From Dipteronia dyeriana (taxonomy: Eukaryota > Streptophyta > Magnoliopsida > Sapindales > Sapindaceae), in assembly GCA_032871835.1 (NCBI GenBank), contig CM065297.1:622501-686500 (forward strand): a stretch of 64,000 nucleotides of DNA. Reading direction: 5' to 3'. Positions within the stretch are counted from its first letter, which is position 1. Each line of letters starts with the position of its first letter. Shown one piece after another: positions 23,091 through 35,110 of this stretch. The notes under the pieces were generated by a model. The model saw nothing but the letters and a program-made list of their open reading frames with translations, was not told the DNA's origin and ran no database searches. A program made the translations under genes and the position numbers.

Positions 23091-25219
23091 TTAGATTAGG
23101 TTTGGGGGTGTTAATTTGTGTTTATTTTATTTTGAGCCAATTGTTGAAATATGTGAAAAAGTGCTTTGTTTTGATAATTTTTTAGGCAAAAGTTTTATTA
23201 AAATTGTATTCATTAGTAAAGAATTAAATTTTTCTTTCCATGTTTAGTTCTTAAGATTTTTCAATATGATTCTAACGGTATATAGAACCTAAAATTATAG
23301 GTAGTGGTTTAAAAGTTATGAATGTTTCTTCGACCAAAGATCATGGGCGATGCCCTGTTTTTGCAAATCCGCACGTGGACTGTTTTCAACGTCTGTTTTC
23401 TCATTTTTCCGATTGGAATTTTGAGATATTTTCTAAATGAAAAGTGTGTATTTATATGTCTAGTTTCCTGTTAAAATATGGTTAACTTTTTTTGATTGAA
23501 TTTATAGATATACATTAAAGAACGGACATAGGTCGTTTTAGAAAGTCACCAGTTTTTGAATTTTTTGTCCTCTATTTTTTTACGCTTCTTTTGTGTGCTT
23601 TAAGAGCTGTAATATATGCTTTATTCACTGATTTTAGACTAACGTCTTGCCACTTAGAGTAATGCATTTCATTTTTCAAAATTTATGGCATGCTCTCGAT
23701 AGGATGGTGGATAGGATGCTTAGTTGGATTGCCATGATTAATAGTGGTGACTACCCTTATGAGCTCGCTAAGCCAAAAAGCATACATAATTATCATTATA
23801 GAGGGTTTGTTGTTTCTACTCCTAAACACTCATTAGGTTCTTAGTATTAGAAAATGATCTCAATAGGTTATACATTGGATATTAAAGAACATTCATCACA
23901 AAAGATATTACATGTGGACTTTGCTCTTATTTTGGTTGAACCATTAGAAGTGATATAGGCAATGTGTGCTTGAACTCACTTAAAAGGCCTTAAATATTTT
24001 CTACCTTTATGTGTGTGCTCCCTAGCTAATTTTGAAGCCAAAAACTATAAGCCTTTTTCTTTCATTACCCTCATTAACTTAACCTAATGAGTTATAAATT
24101 AGCCATACCTTATAGCTTGGGATCATATTGAGGTGATGAAGATAATTGAAGAGAGTTCGAAATGGGTGATTTGTGATGTGCATGTACCAAGGCAAATCAA
24201 GAAGATCAAATGCAAATAAGGTGTTCAAAGAATTATGTAATTATTGTACAAATTCTCAATTCTAAAAAAAAAAAAGGTTAAAAAAGTTATAAAAAAAAAA
24301 AGATAAATGAATGAGATGATGAATCAAATGAAAGTAAGTGAAAAGGAAAAGAGTTTTACAATAAAGTGATGAGAAATCAAGATCAACCCAAGAAGGAGAA
24401 TGAATGAAAGTTGTTCAAGAAGTCTGGATGCGAGTGGAATGAAGAATTTGAAGAAATTCAGCCGAGTATGAAGATTACCGAAGAATTTCTCGATATGATC
24501 CTAGGTTTTTTTGCTATCCTTTTCCCGTTCTTTCTTAACCTTAACCCAATGACCCCCATTACAACCAAAGCAAATACCTAATTGATCTTTTGCGGGTGCT
24601 AGCTCAAGAGTAAAGGTAAACATGTGCTTTTTCTTGTTCTTAATGTCTGATTCCGTTCATGAGATCCTTTGCATGAAATCAAGCGTTCTTTCTATTATAT
24701 ATTAATACGTGATTTTATCATGAAATTTCTTGTGCATAAACTCCATTCACATATGCTTGATGAGTGTATCTATATAGGTTTTGTGAGAAATTAAGAGTGA
24801 CATCCTGTGAGAATTAGAGTCGAGGCAAATTATATCTATGGCATTTGACGATGCGTTTTTGATGCTAAAGTGTCTTGAGTATGGGCTTTTCATTAGAACT
24901 AAGTAGTGCATTCAAATTTGTGGCATAATTTTAATCTTTATTCAGTGACTGTAGCATGTTTTGGTTTTGAATGGTACACGTGAATTTGCATGTTGATTGT
25001 TTGGTTTATCGTAGAAATATGTTTGTGGGTAGCATAGCTGTAAACCCTCACGAGACAAAACTCTTCCTACTAGGGACACCTAGAGGTTTAAAGGTTTGTA
25101 GCAAATGCTCAATGCTATCGTGTTCCCTAAAAAAGTGGCTTAGTTTATTTTATTTTTATAATTTTTGTTTGTTTTTAGTTTTTGTTTTTATTCTAGTTTT
25201 GCTCGAGGACTAGCAAAAT
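23091..25219 (+). mobile_element. Non-coding 3' internal region of the gypsy element
   Basis: About 2.1 kb without a recognisable protein. A frame of 65 codons at 23647-23844 and one of 80 codons at 24971-25213 show no family match. A-rich runs occur at 24265-24300. A first purine-rich TAGGTTTGGGGGTG lies at 23097, so a PPT-like sequence is present twice in the element. Confidence 0.6.
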
Positions 25220-25230
25220 AGGTTTGGGGG
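25220..25230 (+). other. Polypurine tract
   Basis: AGGTTTGGGGG, four bases before the 3' LTR (TGATCGG at 25235); second-strand priming site. Confidence 0.7.
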
Positions 25231-25234
25231 TATT

Positions 25235-26915
25235 TGATCGGTCTATTTATCTACATGCTTTAGGTCCCCATTTCCTATTATATATGCTTGGTTATTGGGT
25301 GAAATTAGGTATTTTATGTGTTTGTTGAGCATTTGTAGGTCACATTCCATTCAAGAGGTGTTGGATGTTATTTTGGAGAAAAAGAGCAAAAAATTGATTT
25401 TGGAGCAATACATAACAATTAGATTTCGGGCCCAATATCTCTCGGCTCCAATTGAATTGTGTGTCTTACTACCTATGGATAGAACTCCCCGGAAGTCTAG
25501 TTTTCTACGCACTTAACGGATCACAAATATGATATTCCTAGAAGAAGTTATACATAATTTAGTAACTGAAGGTCAGTGTTGGAAGGTCAACCACGGGCTA
25601 GACAGCCGTCCAGGCATGAGACCTAGCCAGCGGTCTGTGGAGAGGTACATGGCAGAAGAATTTTGAGATTGACCACCGGAGCGACCAAGGCAACGGTTAG
25701 ATGGATTTTTGGCGGAAAACCACTCCGAATTGGTCCAGAATTGCTCCAAAACTTCCCAAATCAAGTTCTAATGATTTTAGAAGACCAAAACATGTTTGGG
25801 AAACATTGAAAACTCAAATTATGAGTCAAACATCAGAAGAGGAAATTTAATTTAGGAAAGGATTCTCATTCCTTGTTTAATTATACTTTCCCACTAGATG
25901 GATTTCCTAAACCTAAGAACAACTGGGGGTTCACAAGGAAAAATCACCTATAAATACTACATATTCTTTGCATTTCAGAGGGGAGAGAAGGGAAGGGAGG
26001 TCCCAAGTCACCAAGGGGGCCGTCACCCACCACTCCATCACCATACACCTTTCATTCATCTTTGCACATCGAATATTCAAAGACGAAGAAGAATTCATCA
26101 TTGAAGACTTGAAGAACTCATTGAAGGCTAAGATGGGTTTTGTTTTTTCTTTCTCTTCTCTTATTTTCATCATGTGTAACTAACTCATTTTAGGGAATCA
26201 ATATGAACCTCTATGAATGCTCTTTATTAGAAATGACTATAATTTCATTCATTCTAGTTTTCATTTATTCAATTCATCCTATGTCTTAATTCTTTATTCT
26301 TGTTAATGCATGATCATACGTTGGCATGAATTTAGGGTTTTGATAATTTAATGATTGAGGTTGGAGTATTGATCTATACGTAATCTTAATTAATATTCAA
26401 TTGAATAGATAAAACTAATCTTAGCTTTGATCTATGCAAGTAGGTTTTGGTTCATTGTTCTTGTACTTAATGGGTTCTCGGTTGTAGTTTGCGCCATTGA
26501 TCTATGGGTAAATTGTTATTGAGAACACTTGATTCATCACATAATCATACGGTAACAATCATACCTTAGATAAAAACGAACCCTTAACTTGATTAGTATT
26601 CTGTTTTCAAAATCAATTTGAAACAATGAGTCAACATAGTTGGGGAGCATTGATGACCTAATTCTTCCATCTCTTGATCACAACACCAATTCTTTGTTAA
26701 ATTGCTTTCATAGGATAATTTAGCTTTAATTCAGTCTTCAAACAATATATTCACAACAATCTCTCGGTTACTTTTGATTTAATTAGAATTAGAATTAGTT
26801 ATAATCAATAAATCACTTTTCCTCGTGGGAACGATCCGTACTTGCCGATGTGCATATCTTCACGATTCATGCACTTTCGAGTATTGTTTTTATAGCATGA
26901 TTTTACAACACATCA
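25235..26915 (+). repeat. 3' LTR of the Ty3/gypsy element
   Basis: Partner of 19974-21668 over its whole length. TATAAATA at 25949-25956; U5 motif GGAACGATCCGTACTTGCC near 26829-26847; ends ACACATCA at 26915. Confidence 0.85.
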
Positions 26916-28709
26916 CACGTCGTTGCAGTGTTATCAAATATGAACATTTAAGTCGGCCTCGCAAGGGTGCAAGTCACAGAAACTAGCACAACGGTATGTA
27001 ATGGATCATTCCACAGGGAGGTGGGATTCACCGATTGTTTCTAGTTCTGGCTATTATTACAACATGCCAAGCATACTCGTGTTTTGCATATGCGGAACAA
27101 TGAATAATAATATAACTAAATAAATTACACAAATAATATATACAATGATAGATGGAATGGAGATATGCATGATATATGGTTGCACTAGGAAAACGACTCA
27201 ACCATGACAATCCTCCTAATTACGTTCTAGACTCACCTAATCCTCAAATGTGCAAGTATATCATAGAGAATCTCTCTCGATGTCGAAGAGATTCTTGAGA
27301 TATACGTAGAAACCCTCCAAATGGAAAAAACCACGGGCTGATGAGTGCGCCACACTAGAACCTCGAATCCATTAATGGCAAATGAATTACAACCTAATCC
27401 CAATTAATAACCCACCACCACTACCTAATCTCGATATAAGTGAACATAGTCCATCTTGCTTACGATTTAAGCTACCTACTCTCGGAAGCAACACAAGTCT
27501 TACTTCTTAATGAATAGATAAAATGTCCTATGTGAATATATGATGATATTCAATGAACAAACAAGGCTAGGAAATCCTATATGCTTATCTAGGATAATGA
27601 GATGTCAATTAATGCAATCCTAGATATCAAGAGCTAAATGACATGTTCAAAAAGCTAAGCTAATCATAGATCAAACAATCCTATGAGGCTATCACAATAC
27701 AACACTTAATCATGTCATCACAACAATCTCTAATTTGTATAAAAAAAAAATTCTAAAAGCATACAAATAATTAAAGAGATGGTTTAGCAAGTAAAACACT
27801 TAACTTGTAAGAAGATAGTGAAGAACTTACCAAACAAGATGTGATGAAGCAACCCTATCCATTGATGCACTCTAAATGAACTTAGATGATGCAAGATGAA
27901 GTTTTTATGCATATGGGAATGCTTTGAGTGATTAAAAATGAGTTCTTGAAAGAGTTTTTCCGTTGAAATGTGTTCTAAGGAAAATATATGATATTATGAA
28001 CTCTTACACCACCTTGAACCAAAGAGTTATATATATATATGAGATCCAAACAAAGTGAGGTCATTTTGGAAATAACGTTCCAGCTTCCTCTGTGTGCGCT
28101 GGTCTAGTAGCGCACCACTATCGCACAACCTAATTTTACAATAGGCGCTGGATGAGTGGCGCATCTCAGTGGCACAACACATGCATAAATACACTGGAAT
28201 GTTGCACTGGTAAGGCTGCGCTAGTCGAGTAGCGCACCACCAGCGCACACCCACTTTTTTCAACTGTGAACAGGTGCAACAACGCAGCTCAGTGGTGCAA
28301 CACATGCGACGATCCACTGGAAAGTTGTGCTGGTTGAGTAGCGCAACACCATCACAAAGCCTATTCTTTCAACACTCAAACACACAAAACCAACAAGTTC
28401 AAGAATGATGAAAGTGCATCCTATTCTAATGCCTAGCATGACATAACACTTTAATTACAAGATGCAAAGAAATCAACAAGAGTCATTTAAATCAAAATGC
28501 ACACAAGTATAAACACTCAACATATATAAATAAGAATTATGTATGAATTTGTGAGTGTGTGTAACTATCTCTTCAAAGCAAGTAAGCACAAGAATTTTAC
28601 CTTTGGTGCTTCTCCTCTTGAGGTCTTGAGAGCCTGAGCTACCCTTACGTAAACTCTATAAATGTGGTTTGTTCACGAAATAAGCCAATCAACAAATGAG
28701 GACTTTACA
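26916..28709 (-). repeat. 3' LTR of the minus-strand SIRE-type element, split by the gypsy insertion
   Basis: The minus-strand LTR starts TGTAAAGTCC at 28709 after the purine tract AAATGGAGAGAT. It is collinear by eye with the LTR at 13961. TATA-like (TA)n lies at 28030-28041, with a GCGC-rich repeat island upstream at 28085-28370. The U5-like motif CCTGTGGAATGATCC is near 27005-27020. The end appears displaced to 19962-19973 (plus strand TGATGGACACG), on the other side of the gypsy element. An alternative is that the last 300 bases are a separate gypsy-like LTR end, because the U5 motif is the gypsy type. Confidence 0.5.
28085..28370 (-). repeat. GCGC-rich tandem repeat in LTR U3
   Basis: About 2.5 copies of a 110-120-bp unit. 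Anchors GAGTAGCGCA occur near 28105, 28227 and 28336, each followed by CCA-C…GCGCA and a CAACACATGC word. Much richer in CpG than its surroundings. Confidence 0.75.
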
Positions 28710-29953
28710 ATCTCTCCATTTGGCTATTTCGTGACAAAACCACCACTCACATTGATCCTCACAAAACAAAATAAAACACCGGGAAGATATTTTACATTAC
28801 AAAGAGATAAACAATAATAAAAAAAAACTTCAACTCTTCAATCTCTTGTAGAACTATCAACCCTACACACAAAGCATGCATAATACACTTTCCAAACCAA
28901 GTGCATATGAGATGATCAAGTGAATATAACACAAAAGCAATTGCATTTCAAGAATATGAGTATGACATCGTATAATGCTCATGCAATGCTCCCCGTCAAA
29001 GGGTTACTCCCCCTAAATGTAATCTCCCTCTACAACAAGAACTACTCCCCTTAAAGCCAACACATGCTACCACATGTTACTCCCCTTAACACCGCAATGC
29101 TAGGTAAATGCTACTCCCCCTTTTTGTCATGACATAGACAAAGGAGAAATCCACAACTGGGTCACTCAAGGCAAAGAAAGAAAGGAGCATACAAGATTGT
29201 TGCATAATTATATAAGCCACATTTATGCAACCCAATTAATAGGAGAAAAACAGGGAGATTTATTTGCAGAAAATGTGTGAATCAAAAATGCTTTGCATAC
29301 AAGACATGTTGCATTCAAGTCCAAAAACAATAGTATTTGGAAAAGCAAATGACAAAGGTTTCCAATATAATTCAAACCAATTTCACCATTTGTCATGAGA
29401 GAAGCAAATATATAGAGTTTTTGATAGAAATAAACTTTTAATGGCACTATATCCAACTTTATAAGCTAAACATGGCATGAGCAACTTTGCACCCTTTTTG
29501 ATTTTTCTGGGAGGATACCCGTATGATAGTAGTCATGTTCAACTAATAAAGAAAGAGAGACATTGATTCAACATTTTAGTCTTGCTAGCTTCTTTTCACA
29601 TAATATTTTGCATTCAATAATTGCAATCAACAATTCATGCTTTATCATTTTTCACTAGCATGTCATGAAAGAATCATCATGTCATGGAGATAATTATAGG
29701 TCATTCAATATGTACTTCCTATATAGATCTCCTAGTCCAAAAATATATGTTTGAACATAAATATGACATGGATTGTAATCAAAGCAAAGTTCACACTTAT
29801 TGAAGAAAATACAATATACTATAGTAAGTGCAACCAAGCTACTCAAGCAATCAATAAAGAAGCATAAACATTTTAAGAAAAATTTGGATGCAACAAGTAT
29901 ACAATAGCTCTCTTTGCTTGAGTTCCCCTTATGGGGTCAAAGACCACAACACA
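28710..29953 (-). mobile_element. Post-pol region of the minus-strand SIRE-type element
   Basis: Purine tract at 28710-28723, then about 1.2 kb of non-coding DNA up to the pol stop. It contains several CTCCCC / CCCCCTT words at 28990-29125 (plus strand) and no env-like frame that I can read. Confidence 0.6.
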
Positions 29954-31286
29954 TCATTCCATTAAACAAATCCCAATAGATCTACTAAGAGTCTTGAATC
30001 GAGTAGTATCTAAGGGTTTAGTAAATAGATCCGCTAGTTGATCATTAGTACCTACATGCTCAAGTACTATGCATTTGCTCTCAACTAGTTCTCTAATGAA
30101 CTGATGACGGATGTCAATATGCTTAGTTCTAGAATGTTGAACAGGATTCTTGGAAATATTAATTGCACTCATGTTATCATAAAAGAGAGTAAGAGTACCT
30201 TGATTGAATCCATAGTCGACTAGCATTTGCTTTATCCAAAGGAGTTGTGTGCATCCACTCCCGGCAGCTATGTATTCGGCCTCAGCCATGGATAAGAAAA
30301 TCGAATTTTACTTCTTCCAAAACCAAGAGACAAGGTTGTTCCCGAGGAAAAAGCAACCACCCGATGTACTTTTCCTATCATCACAATTTCCTGCCCAATC
30401 TGCATCACTAAAGCCTACAAGACTAGTATTAGTGCCAAAAGAGTACCAAATCCCATAGTTAGATGTCCCATTCACATAACAAATGATTCTCTTGACAGAA
30501 GAGAGATGAGACTTTTTAGGATCCGATTGGTACCTAGCACACACACCCACACTAAAAGAGATATCGGGCCTACTTACGGTCAAATAAACCAAGCTACCAA
30601 TCATGCCACGATAAAAGGTTTGGTCCACACTTTTACCACTAGCATCCTTGCTTAGCTTTAAAGTGGTACTCATGGGTGTATCACAATGTTTGGCACTTTC
30701 AAGGCAAAATTTCTTCACTAGGTTTTTGGCATACTTAGCTTGAGATATGAAAATCCCATCATCCATTTGCTTAATTTGTAAACCTAGAAAATAACTTAGC
30801 TCACCAACAAGGCTCATCTAAAACCCATGAGACATGACATCAACAAATTATTGGACTTTGGTGCCATTTATGGAGCCAATGACTATATCATCAACATAGA
30901 TTTGAGCTATAAATAGCTCATCTTTGTCTTTCTTGATAAATAGAGTCTTGTCAACATTACCCCTAGTGTAGCCATTGTCTATTAGATATTGGGTGAGACG
31001 CTCATACCAAGCCCTTGATGCTTGTTTCAACCCATACAAGCCTTTCTTGAGATAATAGACATGATTAGGGTGGTGAGGATCTACAAACCCTTTGGGTTGC
31101 ACAACAAACACTTCCTCTTGCAAGAAACCATTGAGGAAGGCACTCTTAACATCCATTTGATATAATTTGAACTTGTGCAAACAAGAGATAGATAAAAGAA
31201 GCCTAATGGACTCAATCCTAGCAACGGGAGCAAATGTCTCCTCAAAATCAATACCTTAAATTTGAGAGTACCCTTGTGCTACAAGC
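29954..31286 (-). pseudogene. SIRE-type pol remnant: reverse transcriptase and RNase H
   Basis: One frame reads through with at least three stops. Order on the minus strand: [55 protein letters not shown] (polymerase active site intact), LSYFLGLQIKQMDDGIFIS, then RNase H with SDADWAGN, MAEAEYIAAG and YDNMSAI, all three acidic residues present, ending HSRTKHIDIRHQFIREL…LADLFTKPL. It is cut at 31286 in LVAQGYSQ by the copia LTR at 31287; the N-terminal half (gag, protease, integrase) is not in the window. The motifs are those of the SIRE/Maximus lineage. Confidence 0.85.
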
Positions 31287-32794
31287 TGTTAGGATTATGC
31301 TCGATAGCAAGAGTGTAATATTGTAATTAAACAATCTTTTTCATATGAAAAAAGTGATTTCTTGTTTAACAAATCTTATAGCATTTATAGTTTAATTATT
31401 ATACTTATCAAAAGTAAATAATCATAAGGTCAAAAGACTATGAGAAAAGAAGAATTGTTCATACATCTAGATATGTATGAGGTAGACATAATTCTTTAGT
31501 TAGTCTTGAATAACATTCACAACTTAAGATAAAAGGTTGGGCGCCTTTATCTTGTCAAAGTTGTAGATTCTTTTGCTAGCATTTGAGTGGGATCAAATGT
31601 GTTATGATGAGTCTAAAATCATCAAAGTGTGGCATCTTTGGGCAAATGAATCTAGTGCACTGGGTGCCTTGAATAGGATCAAAATGAAAAACTTTCTCTA
31701 GAACCGTCAATGGATAAAAGTTTTCATTTGAAGACAATCGAAGAGTCTATCTCAATCCTGAGATAAATGATGGACTTATGGTTGCAAGTGTTATCATTTG
31801 AGCTATCAACGAGTACGATTACATAACATAGTCTATACTCGATAGTTTGGTGGCATTCATTTGTTAATCGATAGAGGACTTCATTTATAGATATGGACAT
31901 CGTGGCTCCATTTATTGAATGAGAGTAGAATACCATCATATGGATGTTTTGAGGTATTGGATATTAAATCTTAACGTTAAGTTTTTAATATTGTCTATTG
32001 AAACATGGCTTCTAGACAAGTCAAAATATCCAAGTTCAAAATGTGGTCATATGAGTAAATATGGTAACTTGGAGAGCTATAGGCTGTCTATGAGCTATTG
32101 GCGATTACTGGTATTCTTCACGAGGATACACTTTCTCCAATAAGGTTGTCTAGGGTACAAATGAGTAACATCAACTTATTCTATCTTTATTTAAGAGTTC
32201 AATTTTGGTTATTTAGTGGAACGAACTAAAATTAAATAGATCGGACCTAAGTGAATCATTTGTTGATTGTGATTGAGTTGTGTCTATTGGACCATAAATT
32301 TAGATAGCCCGCTAAGATCCCCATTCCACACGAACTTGCATGGATCACTTGATATATTCTATCGGACCAATAGGGGTCCATCTAGAATTGTAATAAGGCA
32401 TGTGAACTTGTTTCTTTTTGTGAGAATATGTCAAGTTCACATGTTGACTTTTTTATTAAGGTCCAATGGATTTAATAAAATGAGAAAAATAATATATGGC
32501 CTTTATACTAGGTATGGGCGGCAAAGGCTATGGATAATAGCTTTAATATATATATTTTTTTTATTTAATTAAATGGAAAATTTAATAAATTTATTGATTA
32601 ATTAATTATTTAATTAAAAATCAAAATCTTTTCCTATTAGGAGATGGTCTCCTAAAACTATACTATTGTTGGTAGTATAGTTAATGTTAAAGACTATATT
32701 TGATAAGTAGATAAATAAAAGGAGTTATTTATCTAATCAAATTAGGAAGTCTTTAATATGGTTACAAACACACTATTGAGTAGGATTAGGAGTC

Positions 32795-32960
32795 TTGGTC
32801 TAGGAAAGAATTCTTTTTGGAAAAGGATTCTTGGTCACCAAGTAAAACTACTTAGTGGTAGAATTCTTATTTAAAAAGGATTCATAACAACCAAGTTAAT
32901 CTATATAAGGATAGGATTCTTGTTTATCAAGTAATCCTTTTTAGGAAAGATTGAATTCTC
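32795..32960 (+). repeat. Imperfect 35-bp repeats upstream of the copia TATA box
   Basis: Four or five copies around GGATTCTTG-TCACCAAGTAA, alternating with TTAGGAAAG. The counterpart in the 3' LTR is at about 40070-40220. Confidence 0.6.
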
Positions 32961-32966
32961 CTAACC

Positions 32967-32975
32967 TATATAAAA
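32967..32975 (+). promoter_or_regulatory. TATA box of the copia LTR
   Basis: CCTATATAAAAGGCC; the equivalent is at 40231-40239 in the 3' LTR. Confidence 0.55.
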
Positions 32976-33726
32976 GGCCGAAATTTTGTCCAACACAATA
33001 TAGTTATAGGAGTAGTTAGTTTTCTTTTTAGATAAGGATTCTAACTACCAAATAAATCCACCTAAGGAAAGGATTCTTGCCAACCAAGTGAATCCTTCTT
33101 AGGAAAGGATTTATGAACCTATATATATGTGTGAATAATTTCGGTCATGACTAAGGCATTAGAGAGGAATTTCGGCCAAGCATATTTTTGTAAAAGAAAG
33201 TTTCGGCCATCATAGGAATTTTGAGGGAGAAAAATCTGATTTTACTCTAGACAAAATTCAATCATCTCTAAGCAATAATGTGTGAATTCGACCAAGTAGA
33301 GAAAAAAGGGGAACTTTTTTGTATTCGATAGTATACTATTATCCTTTACATCAAAAGGGTTTTGTGTACAACATCGAATCAAGGTTCACGCGAGTTACAA
33401 TCAAGCTGATTGATAATTCACAAGTGACCGGACGTTCTTGGATTTTTCTCTTGGAGGATATTTGTAACTAACAAAGAAAAGATATTTGCTTTGTCTCCAT
33501 CCTCAGGAATACAATTTAAAGAAAGGGAGCCCACACTCCTAGGTGATTCACATTCGGTGCTTGTTCAATCGTCACGCGAAAAAGTTATGATGCTTTTATA
33601 TACATAAAATAATCTAGGGTTACGGTTCTCGTTGCATAAAAGGGAAATTATTTTATTTATACGCAAACCCTAATCTCGTTTTTTCTCACGCTTTCGTTGC
33701 ATTTCTAAACTGTTTTTTCCTACAAT

Positions 33727-33739
33727 CTGTATCAGAGCC
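33727..33739 (+). other. Primer-binding site (initiator tRNA-Met type)
   Basis: CTGTATCAGAGCC, two differences from TGGTATCAGAGCC, two bases after the LTR end. Confidence 0.7.
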
Positions 33740-34044
33740 CTGGATGTACCCTTGATTAATTGATGTATGTGTTCGTGAATCTTTTTTTTTATTGTATGTA
33801 TGCATGTTTTAGAAAGAGATGGCACTCTAGGTATTCGTATATATATTTACATTGGACTGTATGGATATATATATGTTTTATATGTGGATTGTTATTGCTC
33901 AATTTTGGGCCTAGAATTTCAATGTAATTTTGTTTTGGGATTGTAACAAGAAGGGTGGTCTATTATTGCCATAATTTCCTTCTTGGTAGTTGCTAAGTTT
34001 TTTAATTTATTTTGTTGTCATAATAAAAAAAATGCAGTATTTTG

Positions 34045-34377
34045 TTATGTAAATTCTTCTATAATACATTCAAGTTTCAAAGACTCGAAGGTTTGAAGAA
34101 TTAGGAGTAACCGAAACAAGTTTGGGACCGTACGAGCCGTAACAACGAACGTGCGTGCGAAGAGCACGCAGCCACGTTTGTTGTGGCATGGGCTGCACAC
34201 GGCAGCCCTTGTTGTAGCCATGGGCTGCACATGGCAGCCTTTTATGGGCTTGTGACATGCGCACGCCCATGGGTAAGGGCAAGGGGTACGCACACCAATG
34301 GGAGGTAGCCGAGGGAGTCCGAATGACGAAGGTCGCTTGAAGACTTGTTCGCCAAGAAAGGAGTTCTTGTATACCAA
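34045..34377 (-). other. Antisense 110-codon open frame in the leader
   Basis: Encodes a Cys/Pro-rich 110-residue sequence (start MVYKNSF, middle CPYPWACACHKPIKGCH, end LECIIEEFT) on the strand opposite the element. A frame of the same length and start/end context is present antisense in the leader copy at 56155-56487, about 79% identical by my count. A third copy (60102-60434) is frameshifted. No signal peptide or known domain. It may simply be a GC-rich region lacking stops. Confidence 0.3.
34190..34239 (+). other. Paired GGGCTGC hairpins in the leader
   Basis: GGGCTGC-ACACG-GCAGCCC at 34190-34208 is a perfect 7-bp stem with a 5-base loop. A second, GGGCTGC-ACATG-GCAGCC, lies at 34222-34239. 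The leader at 60.2-60.3 kb keeps the pair (GGGCTGC-CGTGC-GCAGCCC at 60274-60292). In the copy at 56.3 kb the stems have decayed. Confidence 0.7.
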
Positions 34378-35110
34378 GATATATGTAATTTACTTGTTTT
34401 TCTAGGATGGGCCAAAATTGTAGCTATTTATATTTTTGTAAATATTGCAATGTTTGTCATTGTTTGATAACATGTCATATAGAATAGGAGTGCCACTCAT
34501 ATATCTCTTTTGGTATGAACATGCATTGAATGGTTTAAGTATCTAAATTGGCATCTAGATAACTTGGTAAATCATTCTTTGAAATTCGATCACACGCCTT
34601 AAACAATTGAGTGGGAGAAGGTGTTTTGGAACACCTACGGCCTCCAAGTTTAGTTAAGCTTTATGTTTCATGAATAACCTCCCAAGAGGTATTCATGAAT
34701 GGAATTTAGCAAGATACTTCCTTACAAGGATAGACTAGACAATTAGCCTAAACGATATTTACTCCCAAAGGAGGGATATTCGTGAGGGATTATATTGAAG
34801 GTCGATAACTTGGTAACACACTCATTGTGAGTTTATTAATATCCTCCCAAGATTTTTTGTTAATAAAATAACAAGGCTAAAATTGAAAACGTTGGTTGTT
34901 TTGTTAACAATTAGGTGGGACCTAGTCCAACTAGTAAATATTGCGATCTCCCAAAAGAGGCGTGACATTTATGGGTGTTGGATCACAGTTGAATTTTTAC
35001 GATTGAATTATTTCATTTAATTCAAAATTGCTTTATCATGTTTATTTACTTATGTAATTTTTGTTATTAAAAAGAAATCATAACCCCATCCCTAATCAAT
35101 ATCCTAAAAT

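Larger units (their letters stand above)
19974..26915 (+). mobile_element. Non-autonomous Ty3/gypsy (Athila-like) retrotransposon, 6.9 kb
   Basis: Two LTRs (1695 and 1681 bp) beginning TGATCGGTC and ending ACACATCA, a PBS of tRNA-Asp type, a gag remnant, a conserved post-coding region, and a purine tract. Flanks are CACGC (19969-19973) and CACGT (26916-26920), a target duplication with one mismatch. The LTRs look roughly 90% identical over a 240-base stretch compared by eye, so the insertion is not recent. No protease, reverse transcriptase, RNase H or integrase is present; only 3.6 kb lies between the LTRs. It split a SIRE-type LTR (parts at 19962-19973 and 26916-28709). Confidence 0.85.
31287..33724 (+). 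repeat. 5' LTR of copia copy 1, 2.44 kb
   Basis: Starts TGTTAGGATTATGC and ends TTTTTTCCTACA (perfect TGTTAGGA/TCCTACA-type ends). U3 holds imperfect ~35-bp repeats (AGGATTCTTGGTCACCAAGT) directly upstream of TATATAAAA at 32967-32975; similar repeats follow it at 33040-33115. Unusually long for a copia LTR. Confidence 0.9.
33740..35110 (+). mobile_element. Long 5' leader of copia copy 1
   Basis: About 1.4 kb between PBS and gag. It contains a GC-rich segment (34075-34345) with hairpins and an antisense open frame, then AT-rich DNA with repeated words such as CCTCCCAAGA. Copies of the same leader occur on the minus strand at 55766-56540 (partial) and 59371-60762. Confidence 0.75.
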
